Positions 53,785-63,768 are shown, counted from the first letter of the stretch. The stretch is DNA of 64,000 bases from Komagataeibacter melomenusus (GCF_013155395.1 NZ_JABJWC010000008.1:54139-118138), one strand, 5' to 3'. Numbers and translations are program-made. Notes: generated by a model from the sequence alone, not told the origin.

Positions 53785-54080
53785 GAATTCTTCTGCTTTT
53801 CCTCAATCAATATACAGTTTACGAAAACCTTGGTGATTGGTCCAATTATAGCATAACAAGGCGGCCATGCTCATTGGCTCAACCATTTCGACCAGCCATG
53901 TGAGCATTTACATCGGGAACACTTTGGTCAAGATGAAGGCATAAATCAGACGCGTGGCATCTCGAGCCATCAATATACTCCAGGACGCGGCGCGCAGCGC
54001 AATCGACGATATTTGTTTCAGTTAGGCCTGCGCCGCAGGATATGAACCAGGTCAATCATATTATGATATAATTTAAAAAT
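53785..54080. other. Intergenic gap between Septu-like pair and TIGR02391 gene
   Basis: About 300 bp, AT-rich at both ends. It should hold the promoter of the ATPase gene. No gene or repeat recognised. Confidence 0.3.
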
Positions 54081-54836
54081 CTATTGTGTATGTAATAAAT
54101 TATCTAAGATGCGCAATAAATTGTTTGCAAATAAAATTACTTCCATGGCTTCATTTGAACTTGGCAATTCGATCTCTCTGTGAACAGCCGGATTCCTATA
54201 ATATCCAACCGCACCAGAAAAAAGAAACATGACACTCTCCTGCTCAGATTTCGAAGAGCTGTCACTTTCATTGAAATTTGAAAGTTTTAATTTTCCCCTA
54301 TCTACAGAAAAAGCTTTTTTCATTAATGATGTTGAGGTATCCGATGGCAATAACCCTGATTTCTCTCTAACTTTTATCTCAACCCACTTCATGGATTCTG
54401 TAATGGCATTTATATAATTTCCGTTTTCCCATAATGACCACACGTTATCCTGCAATACATCATGCAAAAAAGATTTATTAATACGAAAGCTAGAAATATA
54501 AGTAGAAATATCTGACTCAAGATCAAGAGAAAGAGCCCTTTCTCCCAACTCCCTCTCCTCACTATGGCTATTCCATTCTATTCCGGCATAACGATCTATG
54601 TATCTTACTATTAAATAGTTGCTTTCCAAAAACGTCCAAGAGTTACCAATTCTTTTATTATAATCAATTCTATTTTTTGAGTAAGAATCAGACGTGGATA
54701 TTTTCATCATCAATTCGTGAATTGTAAACTTATTGGTTCCGAAGTGTTTGTATATGAATTTTAAAACAGATTCGGCAACCTGCTCCAGCGTTGCATTTAG
54801 AAAGAAATCTGAATTAAAGACATTCTTCGTTGACAT
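54081..54836 (-). CDS. TIGR02391 (Ymh-like) family protein
   Basis: A 251-aa protein whose C-terminal third has the TIGR02391 pattern: MKWVEIKVREKSGL, VMFLFSGAVGYYRNPAVHRE and EAMEVILFANNLLRIL. The family is found in defence and mobile regions; role unknown. The gene is much AT-richer than its neighbours, indicating separate transfer. It stands alone next to an IS3 element. Confidence 0.8.
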   Translation of the reverse strand: MSTKNVFNSDFFLNATLEQVAESVLKFIYKHFGTNKFTIHELMMKISTSDSYSKNRIDYNKRIGNSWTFLESNYLIVRYIDRYAGIEWNSHSEERELGERALSLDLESDISTYISSFRINKSFLHDVLQDNVWSLWENGNYINAITESMKWVEIKVREKSGLLPSDTSTSLMKKAFSVDRGKLKLSNFNESDSSSKSEQESVMFLFSGAVGYYRNPAVHREIELPSSNEAMEVILFANNLLRILDNLLHTQ

Positions 54837-55192
54837 TTAATTTGCGCCACAACCGGTTTCTGATGAATAGTTTAGAATTATTATACTACTATGATTAACA
54901 CCATCATTTTTCTAAGTTATTTTTCCCAAAATTCTAAGCACATACAAAATCTATATACAATAGATCGATCATAAAAATATCCGCTTTTCTCATTCAATTA
55001 TCGAATAGAAGAGTTTCCATTTTGTCTTCATATGACTGCCCGGTTGACTTCTTATCCAGTCCGACAGCCGACATTCCGCAATGCCTCCTGAACTGCCCGT
55101 CTGCTCAGTGATGCCGGAGCAGACGGGCGGCATACGCCTCATTCGAGACCTGTAGAGATCTTTTTTGTTTTCCGTATAGCAGACATGAGAAG
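54837..55192. other. AT-rich intergenic region before the IS3-type element
   Basis: No gene. It contains a perfect 12-bp hairpin GCCCGTCTGCTC/GAGCAGACGGGC (55095-55106 and 55117-55128) without a U-run, and the likely promoter of the TIGR02391 gene. Confidence 0.4.
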
Positions 55193-55253
55193 TGGTCCCC
55201 ATTTTTCGGACAGGGCGATAAGCTATCATCTGGCCTGAACGAGGACGGGTTTT

Positions 55254-55565
55254 ATGGGCAAGGTTACGCGGAAACGGTATGCGGCGGAGTTCAAGTCACG
55301 GGTTGCCCTGGAGGCGATCCGTGGCGAACTGACACTGGCGGAGTTGGCGTCGAAACATGGCGTGCATCAGACGATGATCGCCCAATGGAAGCGCCAGGCG
55401 ATCGAAGGCATGGCAAGCCTTTTTTCTGGTAAGTCAGTAACGGAACCTTTAGTCAGCCCTGCTGATGTAGAGAAACTGCACGCCAAGATCGGCCAGTTGC
55501 TGGTGGAACGGGATTTTTTGCGGGATGCCTCTGCTCGGTTGGGCGTGATCAGAGGCGGCAGATGA
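55254..55565 (+). CDS. IS3-family transposase OrfA
   Basis: A 103-aa HTH protein (RYAAEFKSRVALEAIRGELT, ASKHGVHQTMIAQWKRQAIE) with a short coiled coil at the end. It overlaps orfB by 4 nt, with a GGAGGC-like stretch near the junction. OrfA binds element ends and is the first half of the frameshifted transposase. Confidence 0.9.
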   Translation: MGKVTRKRYAAEFKSRVALEAIRGELTLAELASKHGVHQTMIAQWKRQAIEGMASLFSGKSVTEPLVSPADVEKLHAKIGQLLVERDFLRDASARLGVIRGGR

Positions 55566-56440
55566 TTGACCCGAAGCGAGCGCGTCTGCCGATAATCCGG
55601 CAATGCACGCTGCTGCAACTCAACCGGTCGGGCGTCTACTATCGGCCTGTGCCACAGAGCGAGGCCAATCTGGAGCTGATGCGGCTGATCGACGCCCAGT
55701 TCCTGGAAACGCCGTATTATGGCTCACGGCAGATGACATGGCATCTGCGCCGCCTGGGACATGAAGTGGGCCGCAAGCGGGTCCGGCGGCTCATGGCGAC
55801 CATGGGCCTGCGGGCGATCTACCAGAAGCCGCGCACGACCGTGCCCCATCCGGAACATCGGAAATATCCATATCTGCTACGGGATCTGGTCATCAATCGG
55901 CCTGACCAGGTCTGGTGTTCCGATATCACATATATTCCCATGAAACGGGGATTTCTCTATCTTGTGGCGATCATGGACTGGTTCACGCGCAAGGTCCTGT
56001 CCTGGCGTCTGTCGAACACGATGGACGTGGAGTTCTGTATCGAGGCGCTACAGGATGCCCTCATGCGCTATGGCGCCCCGGACATTTTCAATACTGACCA
56101 GGGGTCGCAATTTACGACACCCCGTTTCACCGGGATACTGGAAGAGCGTCAGATCCGCATCAGTATGGACGGGCGTGGGCGATGGCTGGATAACGTGTTC
56201 ATCGAGCGTCTGTGGCGGTCGCTGAAATATGAATGCGTCTACCTGCACGCGTTCGAGACCGGATCAGAACTGAGGGCCGGGCTTGGCAGATGGATCGCCC
56301 ACTATAACGAAAGGCGTCCGCATACGGCGCTGGCTGGACGAACGCCCGATGAGGCGTATCATGACGTGCCGACGCCATCTGGTCCGGGGTTAACCCCGGA
56401 CCAGATGGCCAACAGCAACGCCGTCAGAATGGCGGCATAA
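55562..56440 (+). CDS. IS3-family transposase OrfB (DDE integrase)
   Basis: A 292-aa protein with HTH_21 (YGSRQMTWHLRRLGHEVGRK) and rve integrase domain. Catalytic residues are the Asp in VWCSDITYIPM, the Asp in FNTDQGSQF and the Glu in VFIERLWRSLKYE. Complete and apparently intact, so the element may be active. Confidence 0.92.
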   Translation: MIDPKRARLPIIRQCTLLQLNRSGVYYRPVPQSEANLELMRLIDAQFLETPYYGSRQMTWHLRRLGHEVGRKRVRRLMATMGLRAIYQKPRTTVPHPEHRKYPYLLRDLVINRPDQVWCSDITYIPMKRGFLYLVAIMDWFTRKVLSWRLSNTMDVEFCIEALQDALMRYGAPDIFNTDQGSQFTTPRFTGILEERQIRISMDGRGRWLDNVFIERLWRSLKYECVYLHAFETGSELRAGLGRWIAHYNERRPHTALAGRTPDEAYHDVPTPSGPGLTPDQMANSNAVRMAA

Positions 56441-56495
56441 CAACAACCGGGTATAGCTTATCAAGCCCACAAAACTGTCCGAACGGACGGGACCA

Positions 56496-57213
56496 TGTGT
56501 ATGCGCAGTTTATTCGGAAGTGCAGGCTCTTGTCGCTCTTTCATTCGCTATGTGGGTCATTACCATGCAGAGCTATAAGTCATTCTTCAAAATCGTCAGT
56601 TCCATATTTGCTTTTGGCCAGATTATACGTCAGATGAGTTATGTGAACATTCTGTTCATCATATGCTTCATTATTACTATCTATTCGGTCCCGAGAGGGC
56701 TGAAGCATTTTATTCTTTGTTCCCGGCAACAGAGCAGGATTTTCGACCGCAGCCTTCTTATGCGGTCTTCGGCAAAAGGCCATTGATCGTCATAGGCCTT
56801 TTCCTAAAAAAGATAAGGGAGATAAGGGAGATAAGGAGGATGTTGTCCCGCTACGAGTAGAATAACCTCTTCGATTCAACGAAATTTAAACACCATTTTC
56901 CGAGTTTTTCGTGACAAAATGCGAGGAGGGTCTGGAACTGATCAGGAAGGAATAGAGGGACGAATGATCTTCATTTCGGTTATTTATTACTTTGTTTCAG
57001 TGCACCAAACGCTGACATGGATTTGACAGTTCTTTCCTGTTTGCTCCGATGAACTGCATGACGCAGTATGAAATGGTCATAGTATCCGTTTTCTTACGAT
57101 CAGGGTATTCCGGCTCAGAATCACAGGTCCCATAACGTGACCTGATATAACGCAAAGAAGCATTCAGGAACGCTCTACTCCGCATCCCTGAATAATCCCG
57201 GCTTCTCCATTTT
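56496..57213. other. Intergenic region between IS3 element and chromosomal-type genes
   Basis: About 720 bp without a gene I can support. Two short plus-strand frames (56520-56786, 56663-56860) may be remnants; the second ends in a run of three 9-nt repeats, AGATAAGGG (56811-56837). No tRNA or att sequence was recognised here. This stretch may contain the right border of the foreign DNA. Confidence 0.35.
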
Positions 57214-58179
57214 TTACGGAATCAGCAGGAGCTTGCCGGTCGTCTTGCGGCTTTCCATGTCGGCATGGACGCGGGCGGCGTCGGCCAGCGGGTAGGTGCC
57301 GCCGATGTGGATCTTCATCTTGCCTTCGATGATCCAGTTGAAAAGCTGCGCCGAATGGGCACGCAGCAGGTCCGGCGTATGGATGTGATCCAGGAAGACC
57401 GCATAGCCGATCTTGATGCTCTTCGGGATGCTGGTGATCTCGATCGGGCCGGGACCACCCAGCACCGGACCAAACCAGCAGAGCGTGCCGGAGCGGCGGA
57501 GAGCATCGAGCGACGCCCGCCACGTCACAGGGCCCGTGCCGTCATAGGCGACATGCACGCCTTCGCCGTCAGCCAGACGCACGACTTCTTCGGCAAAATT
57601 GCCGCCAGCATCCACGATGATATGATCGGCACCGGCCTGACGCGCGATCTCGACCTTCTCCTGCGAGGACACCCGGCCGATGACCTTGCCGCCCCGGATC
57701 TTGATGATCTGTGTCAGCAGCAGGCCAACCCCGCCAGCCGTCGCGTGGACCAGAGCAAATTCACCCGGCTGGATCGGATAGAAATCGGTCGCGAAATGGC
57801 TGGCTGTCAGGCCCTGCATCATGACGGATGCGGCTGTCTGATCGTCAATCGCATCGGGAACGGGCACGAGTGCCGCCGCCGGAATCACGGTGCGATCGGC
57901 ATAGCTGCCGGGGGAATAGACCCAGGCCACGCGCTCGCCCGGCCGAAAATCCTCAACATCTTCGCCGACGGACAGGACGCGGCCCGCGCCCTCGACGCCG
58001 AGGATCTTCGGATCGGCTTCTGTCCAGAACATCCCGCGCCGGACGCCGGTATCCATGAAGTTCACGCCGGCCGCGGCCACATCGACCAGAACCTCACCGG
58101 GCCCCGGCACCGGGTCGGGCCTTTCGACCAGTTCAAGAACCTCGGGGCCACCCGGTTCGCGCATTACGATAGCGTGCAT
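57214..58179 (-). CDS. NADPH:quinone oxidoreductase (zinc-independent MDR family)
   Basis: A 321-aa medium-chain reductase of the QorA type: GVNFMDTGVRRGMF, LGVEGAGRVLSVGEDV, nucleotide-binding HATAGGVGLLLTQI (Gly motif AGGVG) and the end KTTGKLLLIP. No zinc-ligand cysteines. Reduces quinones with NADPH. First gene upstream is an NTF2-like gene on the same strand; together with SDR and TetR genes they form a reductive-stress cluster. Confidence 0.9.
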   Translation of the reverse strand: MHAIVMREPGGPEVLELVERPDPVPGPGEVLVDVAAAGVNFMDTGVRRGMFWTEADPKILGVEGAGRVLSVGEDVEDFRPGERVAWVYSPGSYADRTVIPAAALVPVPDAIDDQTAASVMMQGLTASHFATDFYPIQPGEFALVHATAGGVGLLLTQIIKIRGGKVIGRVSSQEKVEIARQAGADHIIVDAGGNFAEEVVRLADGEGVHVAYDGTGPVTWRASLDALRRSGTLCWFGPVLGGPGPIEITSIPKSIKIGYAVFLDHIHTPDLLRAHSAQLFNWIIEGKMKIHIGGTYPLADAARVHADMESRKTTGKLLLIP

Positions 58180-58224
58180 GTCAGTCTTCCTTGGAATGGT
58201 TCAATAAAAGGGATGTGTGTCAGG

Positions 58225-58626
58225 TCACGACTGCGGAGCCGCAAGCGGCTTCGTGGCGTTCAGGGCCTCGCGGGCGGACTGGCCGTCGCTGTAATCGTGC
58301 CAGAGAACGATCCGGCCATCGCGGACCTCATAGGTCGCCATGTTGGGGATGGCGGCAGATTCGCGACCCGGCAGGGCCAGGTGATGGATCTGTTCAGCCA
58401 GCACGATCGCGCCGTTGACGGCCTGATGGATCGTCTCGAAGCGCACCTGCGCGAAGGTCTCGAAGACCCGCTTCCAGACCTTCACGACGTTCTCTTTTCC
58501 GCGCACTTCAGGATCGCCGTGGTTGGAAAACACAATGGTGTCGTCAAAGAATGTCCCAATCAGGTCCGCATCCCTCTTTTCGAAGGATGCGACGAACTGC
58601 CGGACTGTTTCTCCTGCATCTGACAT
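58225..58626 (-). CDS. NTF2/SnoaL-like protein
   Basis: A 133-aa cone-fold protein (FVASFEKRDADLIGTFFDDT, VFSNHGDPEVRGKENVVKVW, FETIHQAVNGAIVLAEQ). Such small polyketide-cyclase-like proteins commonly accompany SDR and quinone reductase genes. No catalytic assignment. Confidence 0.85.
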   Translation of the reverse strand: MSDAGETVRQFVASFEKRDADLIGTFFDDTIVFSNHGDPEVRGKENVVKVWKRVFETFAQVRFETIHQAVNGAIVLAEQIHHLALPGRESAAIPNMATYEVRDGRIVLWHDYSDGQSAREALNATKPLAAPQS

Positions 58627-58667
58627 CTGGACTGTCCTTTGCTGGGAATGGTTCCGGTCGGCCGGGA

Positions 58668-59408
58668 TCAGGCGGAGTAACCGCCGTCGATCGTCAGCAG
58701 GGAGCCCGTGATGAAGCTGGATTCAGGGCTGGCGAGATAGGACACGAAGCTCGCGACTTCCGTATCCGACCCCAGACGGCCGAGTGCCATGCGCGGACGC
58801 AGCATGTCGCGCATCGCATCGTTCTTGATGTTGTCGGTTTCGGTCGGGCCGGGCTCGATCGCATTGACGGTGATTCCGCGCGGTCCGAGATCGCGGGCAA
58901 TGGCGCGCGTCATGGAGCTGACGGCTCCCTTGGTCATCGCGTAGGCAAAGGAGCCAGGGAATGCGGTGTAATGCGCGACCACGCTGCTGTTATTGATGAT
59001 CCGGCCGCCTTCCTTCATGTGCGGAGCGGCTGCCTGAATCGCGACAAACGTGCCGCGCACATTGACGGCGAACATCCTGTCGAAGGTGTCGAGCGCGAAT
59101 TCGTCCACCGGGCCGCCGAGCACGATGCCGGCGTTGTTCACCAGAATATCGAGACCGCCCAGCTCCGCGACCGTGCGGGAGACGGCAGCCCTGATTTCGT
59201 CGGCACTGATGTTGTCTGCCTTGATGGCGAGGGCCTTGTCCCCCGTCGCAGTGACTTCGGACGCGACCTTGTTGGCTTCATCGGCTGAGGCGGCATAAGT
59301 AAAGGCCACGGCTGCACCGTCTGCCGCGAGGCGTCGGACAATGGCAGCGCCGATCCCGCGCGATCCGCCGGTAACAAAAGCAACTTTTCCGGTCAGTGAA
59401 AGGCTCAT
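58668..59408 (-). CDS. Short-chain dehydrogenase/reductase
   Basis: A 246-aa classical SDR: cofactor motif TGGSRGIGAAI (about 11-21), NNAG (about 88-91), catalytic Ser with YAMTKG Tyr-x-x-x-Lys (about 155-160). NADP preference is suggested by the Arg after the Gly motif. ATG at 59408 (MSLSLTGKVAF) is preferred over an upstream in-frame start. Substrate unknown. Confidence 0.92.
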   Translation of the reverse strand: MSLSLTGKVAFVTGGSRGIGAAIVRRLAADGAAVAFTYAASADEANKVASEVTATGDKALAIKADNISADEIRAAVSRTVAELGGLDILVNNAGIVLGGPVDEFALDTFDRMFAVNVRGTFVAIQAAAPHMKEGGRIINNSSVVAHYTAFPGSFAYAMTKGAVSSMTRAIARDLGPRGITVNAIEPGPTETDNIKNDAMRDMLRPRMALGRLGSDTEVASFVSYLASPESSFITGSLLTIDGGYSA

Positions 59409-59497
59409 TGTTGAAAACTCCTGGTCGATCTGCTGGCTGTTCATTTATGGTTATGGAACGAACAGTCAAATAAAGAGCAAAAAAGGGGGGCTTTCGC

Positions 59498-60070
59498 CTA
59501 GCCAAGACAGCGCAGGGCCATCTGTACGGTGGCGCGCAGGTCGTCGTGTGTTGCGCCCCCCCGTGCCATGACTTTCAGCCCGATGAACGTTGCATTGATG
59601 AACCGTGCGGCATCCTTCGGGTCGATCTCCGGCGGAATTTCGCCAAGATCCTTGCCGCGCTGGATCGTTGCGGCAAAAATGTTCTGCAGGCTCGCGGCCG
59701 ATGATTTGCCAATTGCGGCCACTTCCCGGTCACGTCGGCCAAATTCGCATATTGAGCCTACGCCAAGACACATGGTGTCATCCTGAATGCGGGCCGCGAA
59801 GCCCAGCAGGGCGGCTTCAATTCCGGCCAGAGGAGAACCGGCCGACTGGAGTGCTGCCGCGATCTGTCCTACACTGTCGAAGCAGTAGTGCTGCAGCGCT
59901 TCAAGATACAGCGCATGCTTGTCCCCGAAAGTGTCGTATAGGCTCTGACGGCCGATCCCCATGCTTTTGACGAGTAATGCGGTCGACGTTCCTTCGTACC
60001 CATAGGTCGCGAAAGTCTTCGTTGCTGCAGCCAGAGCTGCGTCCCGATCAAATGCCTTGGGTCTTGCCAT
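59498..60070 (-). CDS. TetR/AcrR family repressor
   Basis: A 190-aa TetR regulator beginning MARPKAFDRDAALAAATKTF with HTH TSTALLVKSMGIGRQSLYDTF. A longer in-frame reading starts at 60790 but lacks TetR features. Upstream of the SDR/NTF2/quinone reductase genes on the same strand, it likely represses them in response to quinones or electrophiles, as in other TetR-SDR clusters (inference). Confidence 0.9.
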   Translation of the reverse strand: MARPKAFDRDAALAAATKTFATYGYEGTSTALLVKSMGIGRQSLYDTFGDKHALYLEALQHYCFDSVGQIAAALQSAGSPLAGIEAALLGFAARIQDDTMCLGVGSICEFGRRDREVAAIGKSSAASLQNIFAATIQRGKDLGEIPPEIDPKDAARFINATFIGLKVMARGGATHDDLRATVQMALRCLG

Positions 60071-60123
60071 GTCCTGACATATCGACGTTCTGGAACGATA
60101 TGTCAAGAACTGGAAGCGCTGTC

Positions 60124-60756
60124 TTATTTGCCATCCAGCGGAATCATGCCGGCAACTGCACGATCCAGCGGATCGCTGCTTTCCGCCAACCCATGGGCGA
60201 CGCCCGCCCGATCCTCGGCCGAGCGGTTCTGGCTCATCTTGCGCTTGCCCACCAGCCGGGTAATCGGCAGGCGCAGCCCGACGATGCCCTTGAGTTGTCC
60301 CTGAATAAAGGGATCCGGCGCATCCGTGACATGCCACGGCGCCTTCTGGTGCACTTCGTGCCGGTCGGTCAGGCGCGAGACGACATCGAGCAGGCGGTTC
60401 GCATCGCTGAAGAACTCTACCGGACCGAATGCCTGAACAGCTTCGTAATCCCAGGTCGGGACGACCTTGTGGTTGACCTGCTTTGAAGGATACCAGCCAG
60501 CGCTGACATAGGCGTCCGCGCCCATAAAGATTGCCAGCGCCTCGCCCAGCACGGGTTTCTGCCATTGCGGGTTGGGCTTGGCGAGATGCCCGTAAAGCAC
60601 CCCCAATTCGCCCTCGTCCGGGTCCAGAAACATTGGCAGCGGTGTTGCGATCGGCCCCTTGGCTGTCGCGGTGACAAACTGCGCCAGACGGGCGTTGCGG
60701 ATGATCGCACGCAATGTAGCAGGGTCGTCTTCTCGAAAAGCAGCTGGAATGTGCAT
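60124..60756 (-). CDS. PaiB-like FMN-binding negative regulator
   Basis: A 210-aa protein of the PaiB family: MHIPAAFREDDPATLRAIIR start, YGHLAKPNPQWQ, YVSAGWYPSKQVNHKVVPTW and IVGLRLPITRLVGKRKMSQN. Flavin-split-barrel fold; transcription role is based on the Bacillus namesake. Lies 53 bp upstream of the TetR gene. Confidence 0.9.
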   Translation of the reverse strand: MHIPAAFREDDPATLRAIIRNARLAQFVTATAKGPIATPLPMFLDPDEGELGVLYGHLAKPNPQWQKPVLGEALAIFMGADAYVSAGWYPSKQVNHKVVPTWDYEAVQAFGPVEFFSDANRLLDVVSRLTDRHEVHQKAPWHVTDAPDPFIQGQLKGIVGLRLPITRLVGKRKMSQNRSAEDRAGVAHGLAESSDPLDRAVAGMIPLDGK

Positions 60757-60908
60757 GGATTATCCCTGGGGTTTTGGGAGGGCTGCGCAAGACTGGACCA
60801 TCATTTACATCCAGTTTCTATACATTTTAACAGATGCTGGAACTGCAACTAACTCCTGTCGCATCCGGAACCGATTAGCGGACTGACCGGAGTCCCCGCC
60901 CGTTGCAG

Positions 60909-61556
60909 TCATTCCAAAGGCCGCGGAGGATCGACACAAGCAAGCATGCCATCCGACAAGGGTCGTTGAAGACGTAAAGCCTCGCCGACAGGCGCATTCA
61001 TCCAAACATCCAGTTCGTCCGGTTGTGTCAGAATGACGGGCATAGCCTTCGGATGGATCGCGCCCACTTCCTGATTGGCTTCGGTGGTCAAAAACCCGTA
61101 CAGATCATCCGTCGTCTCGCCGTCCGCCAGTTTCCGCACGGACGTCCATCGACACCAGATGCCGGCAAAGAAGGCCAACGGCTGTCCATCATTCCGCCCA
61201 AACCAGACGGGCCGCGATTTCCCATCAGGCAGACGCTCCGGTTCCGAGAACGCCGTCAGCGGTACCAGACAGCGATGTGCCACGCCCTCCCAGCGCTTCC
61301 ACCATGTCGAGGTCGGGTTGCGGATATTGGTCACACCCCGATCGACTTTGTGCCCCTTGAGGTAACCGGGCGGTGTCGGCATGCCCCAGCGGGCCATGAG
61401 CAGTTCACGGCCATTCTCGCCATTCCGCACAATTGGCGCCATCGTGTTCGGATAGATTTCGGGCTGTGGCTGGAGATTACCCGTGCGGTCCTCAAGGACT
61501 TTCGCAATGTCCCGGATCGCCTGCGGGTTCGACGTCATGGAATAGAGATTGCACAT
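60909..61556 (-). CDS. SOS response-associated peptidase (SRAP, YedK-like)
   Basis: A 215-aa SRAP protein: M-C2 start (CNLYS), with Cys2 known to crosslink abasic sites in single-stranded DNA; ARWGMPTP, RNPTSTWW, RCLVPLTAFSEPE and HPKAMPVILT are family blocks. Its end is 12 nt upstream of the helicase gene region, so DNA repair genes cluster here. Confidence 0.93.
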   Translation of the reverse strand: MCNLYSMTSNPQAIRDIAKVLEDRTGNLQPQPEIYPNTMAPIVRNGENGRELLMARWGMPTPPGYLKGHKVDRGVTNIRNPTSTWWKRWEGVAHRCLVPLTAFSEPERLPDGKSRPVWFGRNDGQPLAFFAGIWCRWTSVRKLADGETTDDLYGFLTTEANQEVGAIHPKAMPVILTQPDELDVWMNAPVGEALRLQRPLSDGMLACVDPPRPLE

Positions 61557-61568
61557 CCACCTGCTCCC

Positions 61569-63671
61569 TTACGACCACATGCCGCGCAGACGGGCGGCCA
61601 TGTCGATCCGCACCGACTTCGCCGCTTCCTGCCGGGCCTGCTCTTCCGGCTTCACGACCGGCCAGGATACGAACTGAAACAGGGACAGCATGTCCCGGTC
61701 GATGAAACGGGTGCGTGAGGCATAGACATGCCTGTCACCCCTGCTGTGCTGACCGTGCACATAGAAGCGCTGCGGCACCATGATATCGAGACTGTCCTTC
61801 GCCCGCGTCATGGCGACGTAAAGCAGCCGGCGTTCCTCCTCGATGTCGTCCTGCTCGCCTGTCGCAAGATCGGACGGAATGCAGCCGTCGACGGCGTTCA
61901 TCACGAACACGTTCTTCCATTCCTGCCCCTTGGCGGAATGAATGGTCGAGAGGATCAGATAATCCTCATCCAGCAGCGGCACGCCGGCCTGATCGGATGT
62001 GGCATCCGGCGGGTCCAGCGTCAGTTCGGTCAGGAATTTTTCCCGTGACGGGTACCCCCCGGCAATCTGCTCCAGCTGCACCAGATCGGCCAGACGGGTG
62101 GAGGCATCCTCATGTAGCCGCTCCAGATGCGGCTCATACCAGTAGCTTACAGCCGCGATCTCGCCCGGCCAGCCGACCTGATGGCCGCCAAGAGCCGTGA
62201 GCAGGTTCACAAACCCTGTCCAGGCCTCGCCACTGCGCTGCGGGGCTTTGACATCTTTCAGCGCCTCGAAAGGATGGGCACTCTCGCCCATCGTATCCAG
62301 CACGCGCCGGGCCGAGGTCGGCCCCACGCCCTGCAGAAGCTGCAGGCATCGGAAGCCGGCAATGCGGTCGCGCGGGTTCTGGGCAAAACGCAGCAGAGCC
62401 AGCACATCCTTCATATGGGCGCTGTCGAGAAACTTCAGGCCGCCGAACTTCACGAACGGGATGTTGCGCCTTGTCAGTTCCACCTCCAGTGTGCCGCTGT
62501 GGTGCGAGGCCCGGAACAGCACCGCCTGTTCCTTCATTGGCGTGCCGGCCTCCCGCTCTTCCAGCACACGATCCGCGATATAGTTCGCCTGGGCCGTGTC
62601 ATCCCAGATGGTGACCAGTCGCGGCTTTTCATCCGAGGCCCGTTCAGTCCACAGATCCTTGGTGAACCGCTCGGCTGCTTCCCCAATCACCGCGTTGGCC
62701 GCATCCAGAATGGGCCTTGTCGAGCGATAGTTCCGGTCCAGCGTCACGACGCGCGCTGGAGGATTAAAGGAAGCCGGAAAATCGAGGATGTTGCGCACGG
62801 TCGCGGCCCGGAAGGCATAGATACTCTGCGCGTCATCACCCACCACCGTCAGCCCGCGCCCATCCGGCTTCATGCCCAGCAGGATCTCCGCCTGCAGCCG
62901 GTTCGTGTCCTGATACTCGTCGACCAGCACATGATCCCATTTGCCGCCGATATCGGCCGCCAGCACTGGGTCGCTGACCATCTGTGCCCAGCACAGGAGC
63001 AGATCGTCGTAATCCAGCACACCCTGTTCCTGCTTGGCCGTGACATAACCGGCGAAGAGCTGTCTGAGCTGCGCGTCCCACCCCGCGCACCACGGATAAT
63101 GCTTCAGCAACACGTCAGCGAGCGGTGCGCCGGAATTCACCACACGGGAATAAATGGCCAGACACGTGCCTTTACCGGGAAAACGCTTTTCGGTTTTCGA
63201 AAACCCCAGATCATGCCGGATCAGATTCATCAGATCAGCGGAATCCTCGCGGTCATGGATCGAGAAGGCCGGGTCCATGCCAATCTGCTGGGCATATTCC
63301 CGCAGCATCCGGGCGCCGATGGAATGAAACGTCCCGGCCCAGGCCAGCGCGTCGGCCAGAGGACCAGCCTTGTCGCCGAGCACTGTTTTGCAGATCCGCT
63401 CCACGCGCCGCGTCATCTCGACACTGGCCCGACGCGAGAAGGTTAGCAGCAAAATGCGGCGCGGATCGGCGCCCGATGCGATCAGATGCGCGACCCGATG
63501 GGCCAGCGTGTTGGTCTTGCCCGATCCGGCCCCGGCGATGACCAGCAGCGGGGATGAATCCGCCCCGCCCGGCGAGACTCCGGTCCCGTGCGTGACGGCC
63601 TGTCGCTGCGCGTCATTCAGACGGGACAGATAATCGTCGCCGTTTGAGGCGGGAGAAGTCTCTGAATTCAA
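61569..63671 (-). CDS. UvrD/PcrA-type ATP-dependent DNA helicase
   Basis: A 700-aa superfamily 1 helicase. Q-motif SRLNDAQRQAVTHG, Walker A GAGSGKTNTLAHRV, Walker B VLVDEYQDTN, motif III VVGDDAQSIYAFR, and motif VI ERRLLYVAMTRAKD are all present. The start is a TTG at 63671 with AAGGAA close by; no in-frame ATG precedes the Q-motif. Diverges from imuA, so the LexA box between them might control both. Confidence 0.92.
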   Translation of the reverse strand: MNSETSPASNGDDYLSRLNDAQRQAVTHGTGVSPGGADSSPLLVIAGAGSGKTNTLAHRVAHLIASGADPRRILLLTFSRRASVEMTRRVERICKTVLGDKAGPLADALAWAGTFHSIGARMLREYAQQIGMDPAFSIHDREDSADLMNLIRHDLGFSKTEKRFPGKGTCLAIYSRVVNSGAPLADVLLKHYPWCAGWDAQLRQLFAGYVTAKQEQGVLDYDDLLLCWAQMVSDPVLAADIGGKWDHVLVDEYQDTNRLQAEILLGMKPDGRGLTVVGDDAQSIYAFRAATVRNILDFPASFNPPARVVTLDRNYRSTRPILDAANAVIGEAAERFTKDLWTERASDEKPRLVTIWDDTAQANYIADRVLEEREAGTPMKEQAVLFRASHHSGTLEVELTRRNIPFVKFGGLKFLDSAHMKDVLALLRFAQNPRDRIAGFRCLQLLQGVGPTSARRVLDTMGESAHPFEALKDVKAPQRSGEAWTGFVNLLTALGGHQVGWPGEIAAVSYWYEPHLERLHEDASTRLADLVQLEQIAGGYPSREKFLTELTLDPPDATSDQAGVPLLDEDYLILSTIHSAKGQEWKNVFVMNAVDGCIPSDLATGEQDDIEEERRLLYVAMTRAKDSLDIMVPQRFYVHGQHSRGDRHVYASRTRFIDRDMLSLFQFVSWPVVKPEEQARQEAAKSVRIDMAARLRGMWS

Positions 63672-63768
63672 TTCCTTAAGCTACCTTCACCAATAATTCC
63701 GGGTGGTTATGCGTCCTGCATCATGCCTGAGGCAGTGCGAATTTGCATTGACTTCCATCGCCGCATCA

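Larger units (their letters stand above)
55193..56495 (+). mobile_element. IS3-family insertion sequence, complete
   Basis: Terminal inverted repeats of 21 bp, TGGTCCCCATTTTTCGGACA at 55193 and its imperfect reverse complement ending GGACCA at 56495; ends are 5'-TG...CA-3' as in IS3. It carries orfA and orfB in overlapping frames. No target-site duplication was recognised. Confidence 0.85.

Noticed and set aside
56520..56860. Two short plus-strand ORFs after the IS3-type element
   Set aside because: They overlap in different frames, lack ribosome sites and known motifs; the second ends in a simple 9-nt repeat.
56496..57213. Right-hand att site of the ICE
   Set aside because: No sequence matching the tRNA-fMet 3' half was recognised by eye here or elsewhere to the right; an exact search is needed.
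59498..60790. A 430-aa protein including the TetR domain
   Set aside because: The first 240 residues are antisense of the PaiB-like gene; the TetR protein starts at 60070.
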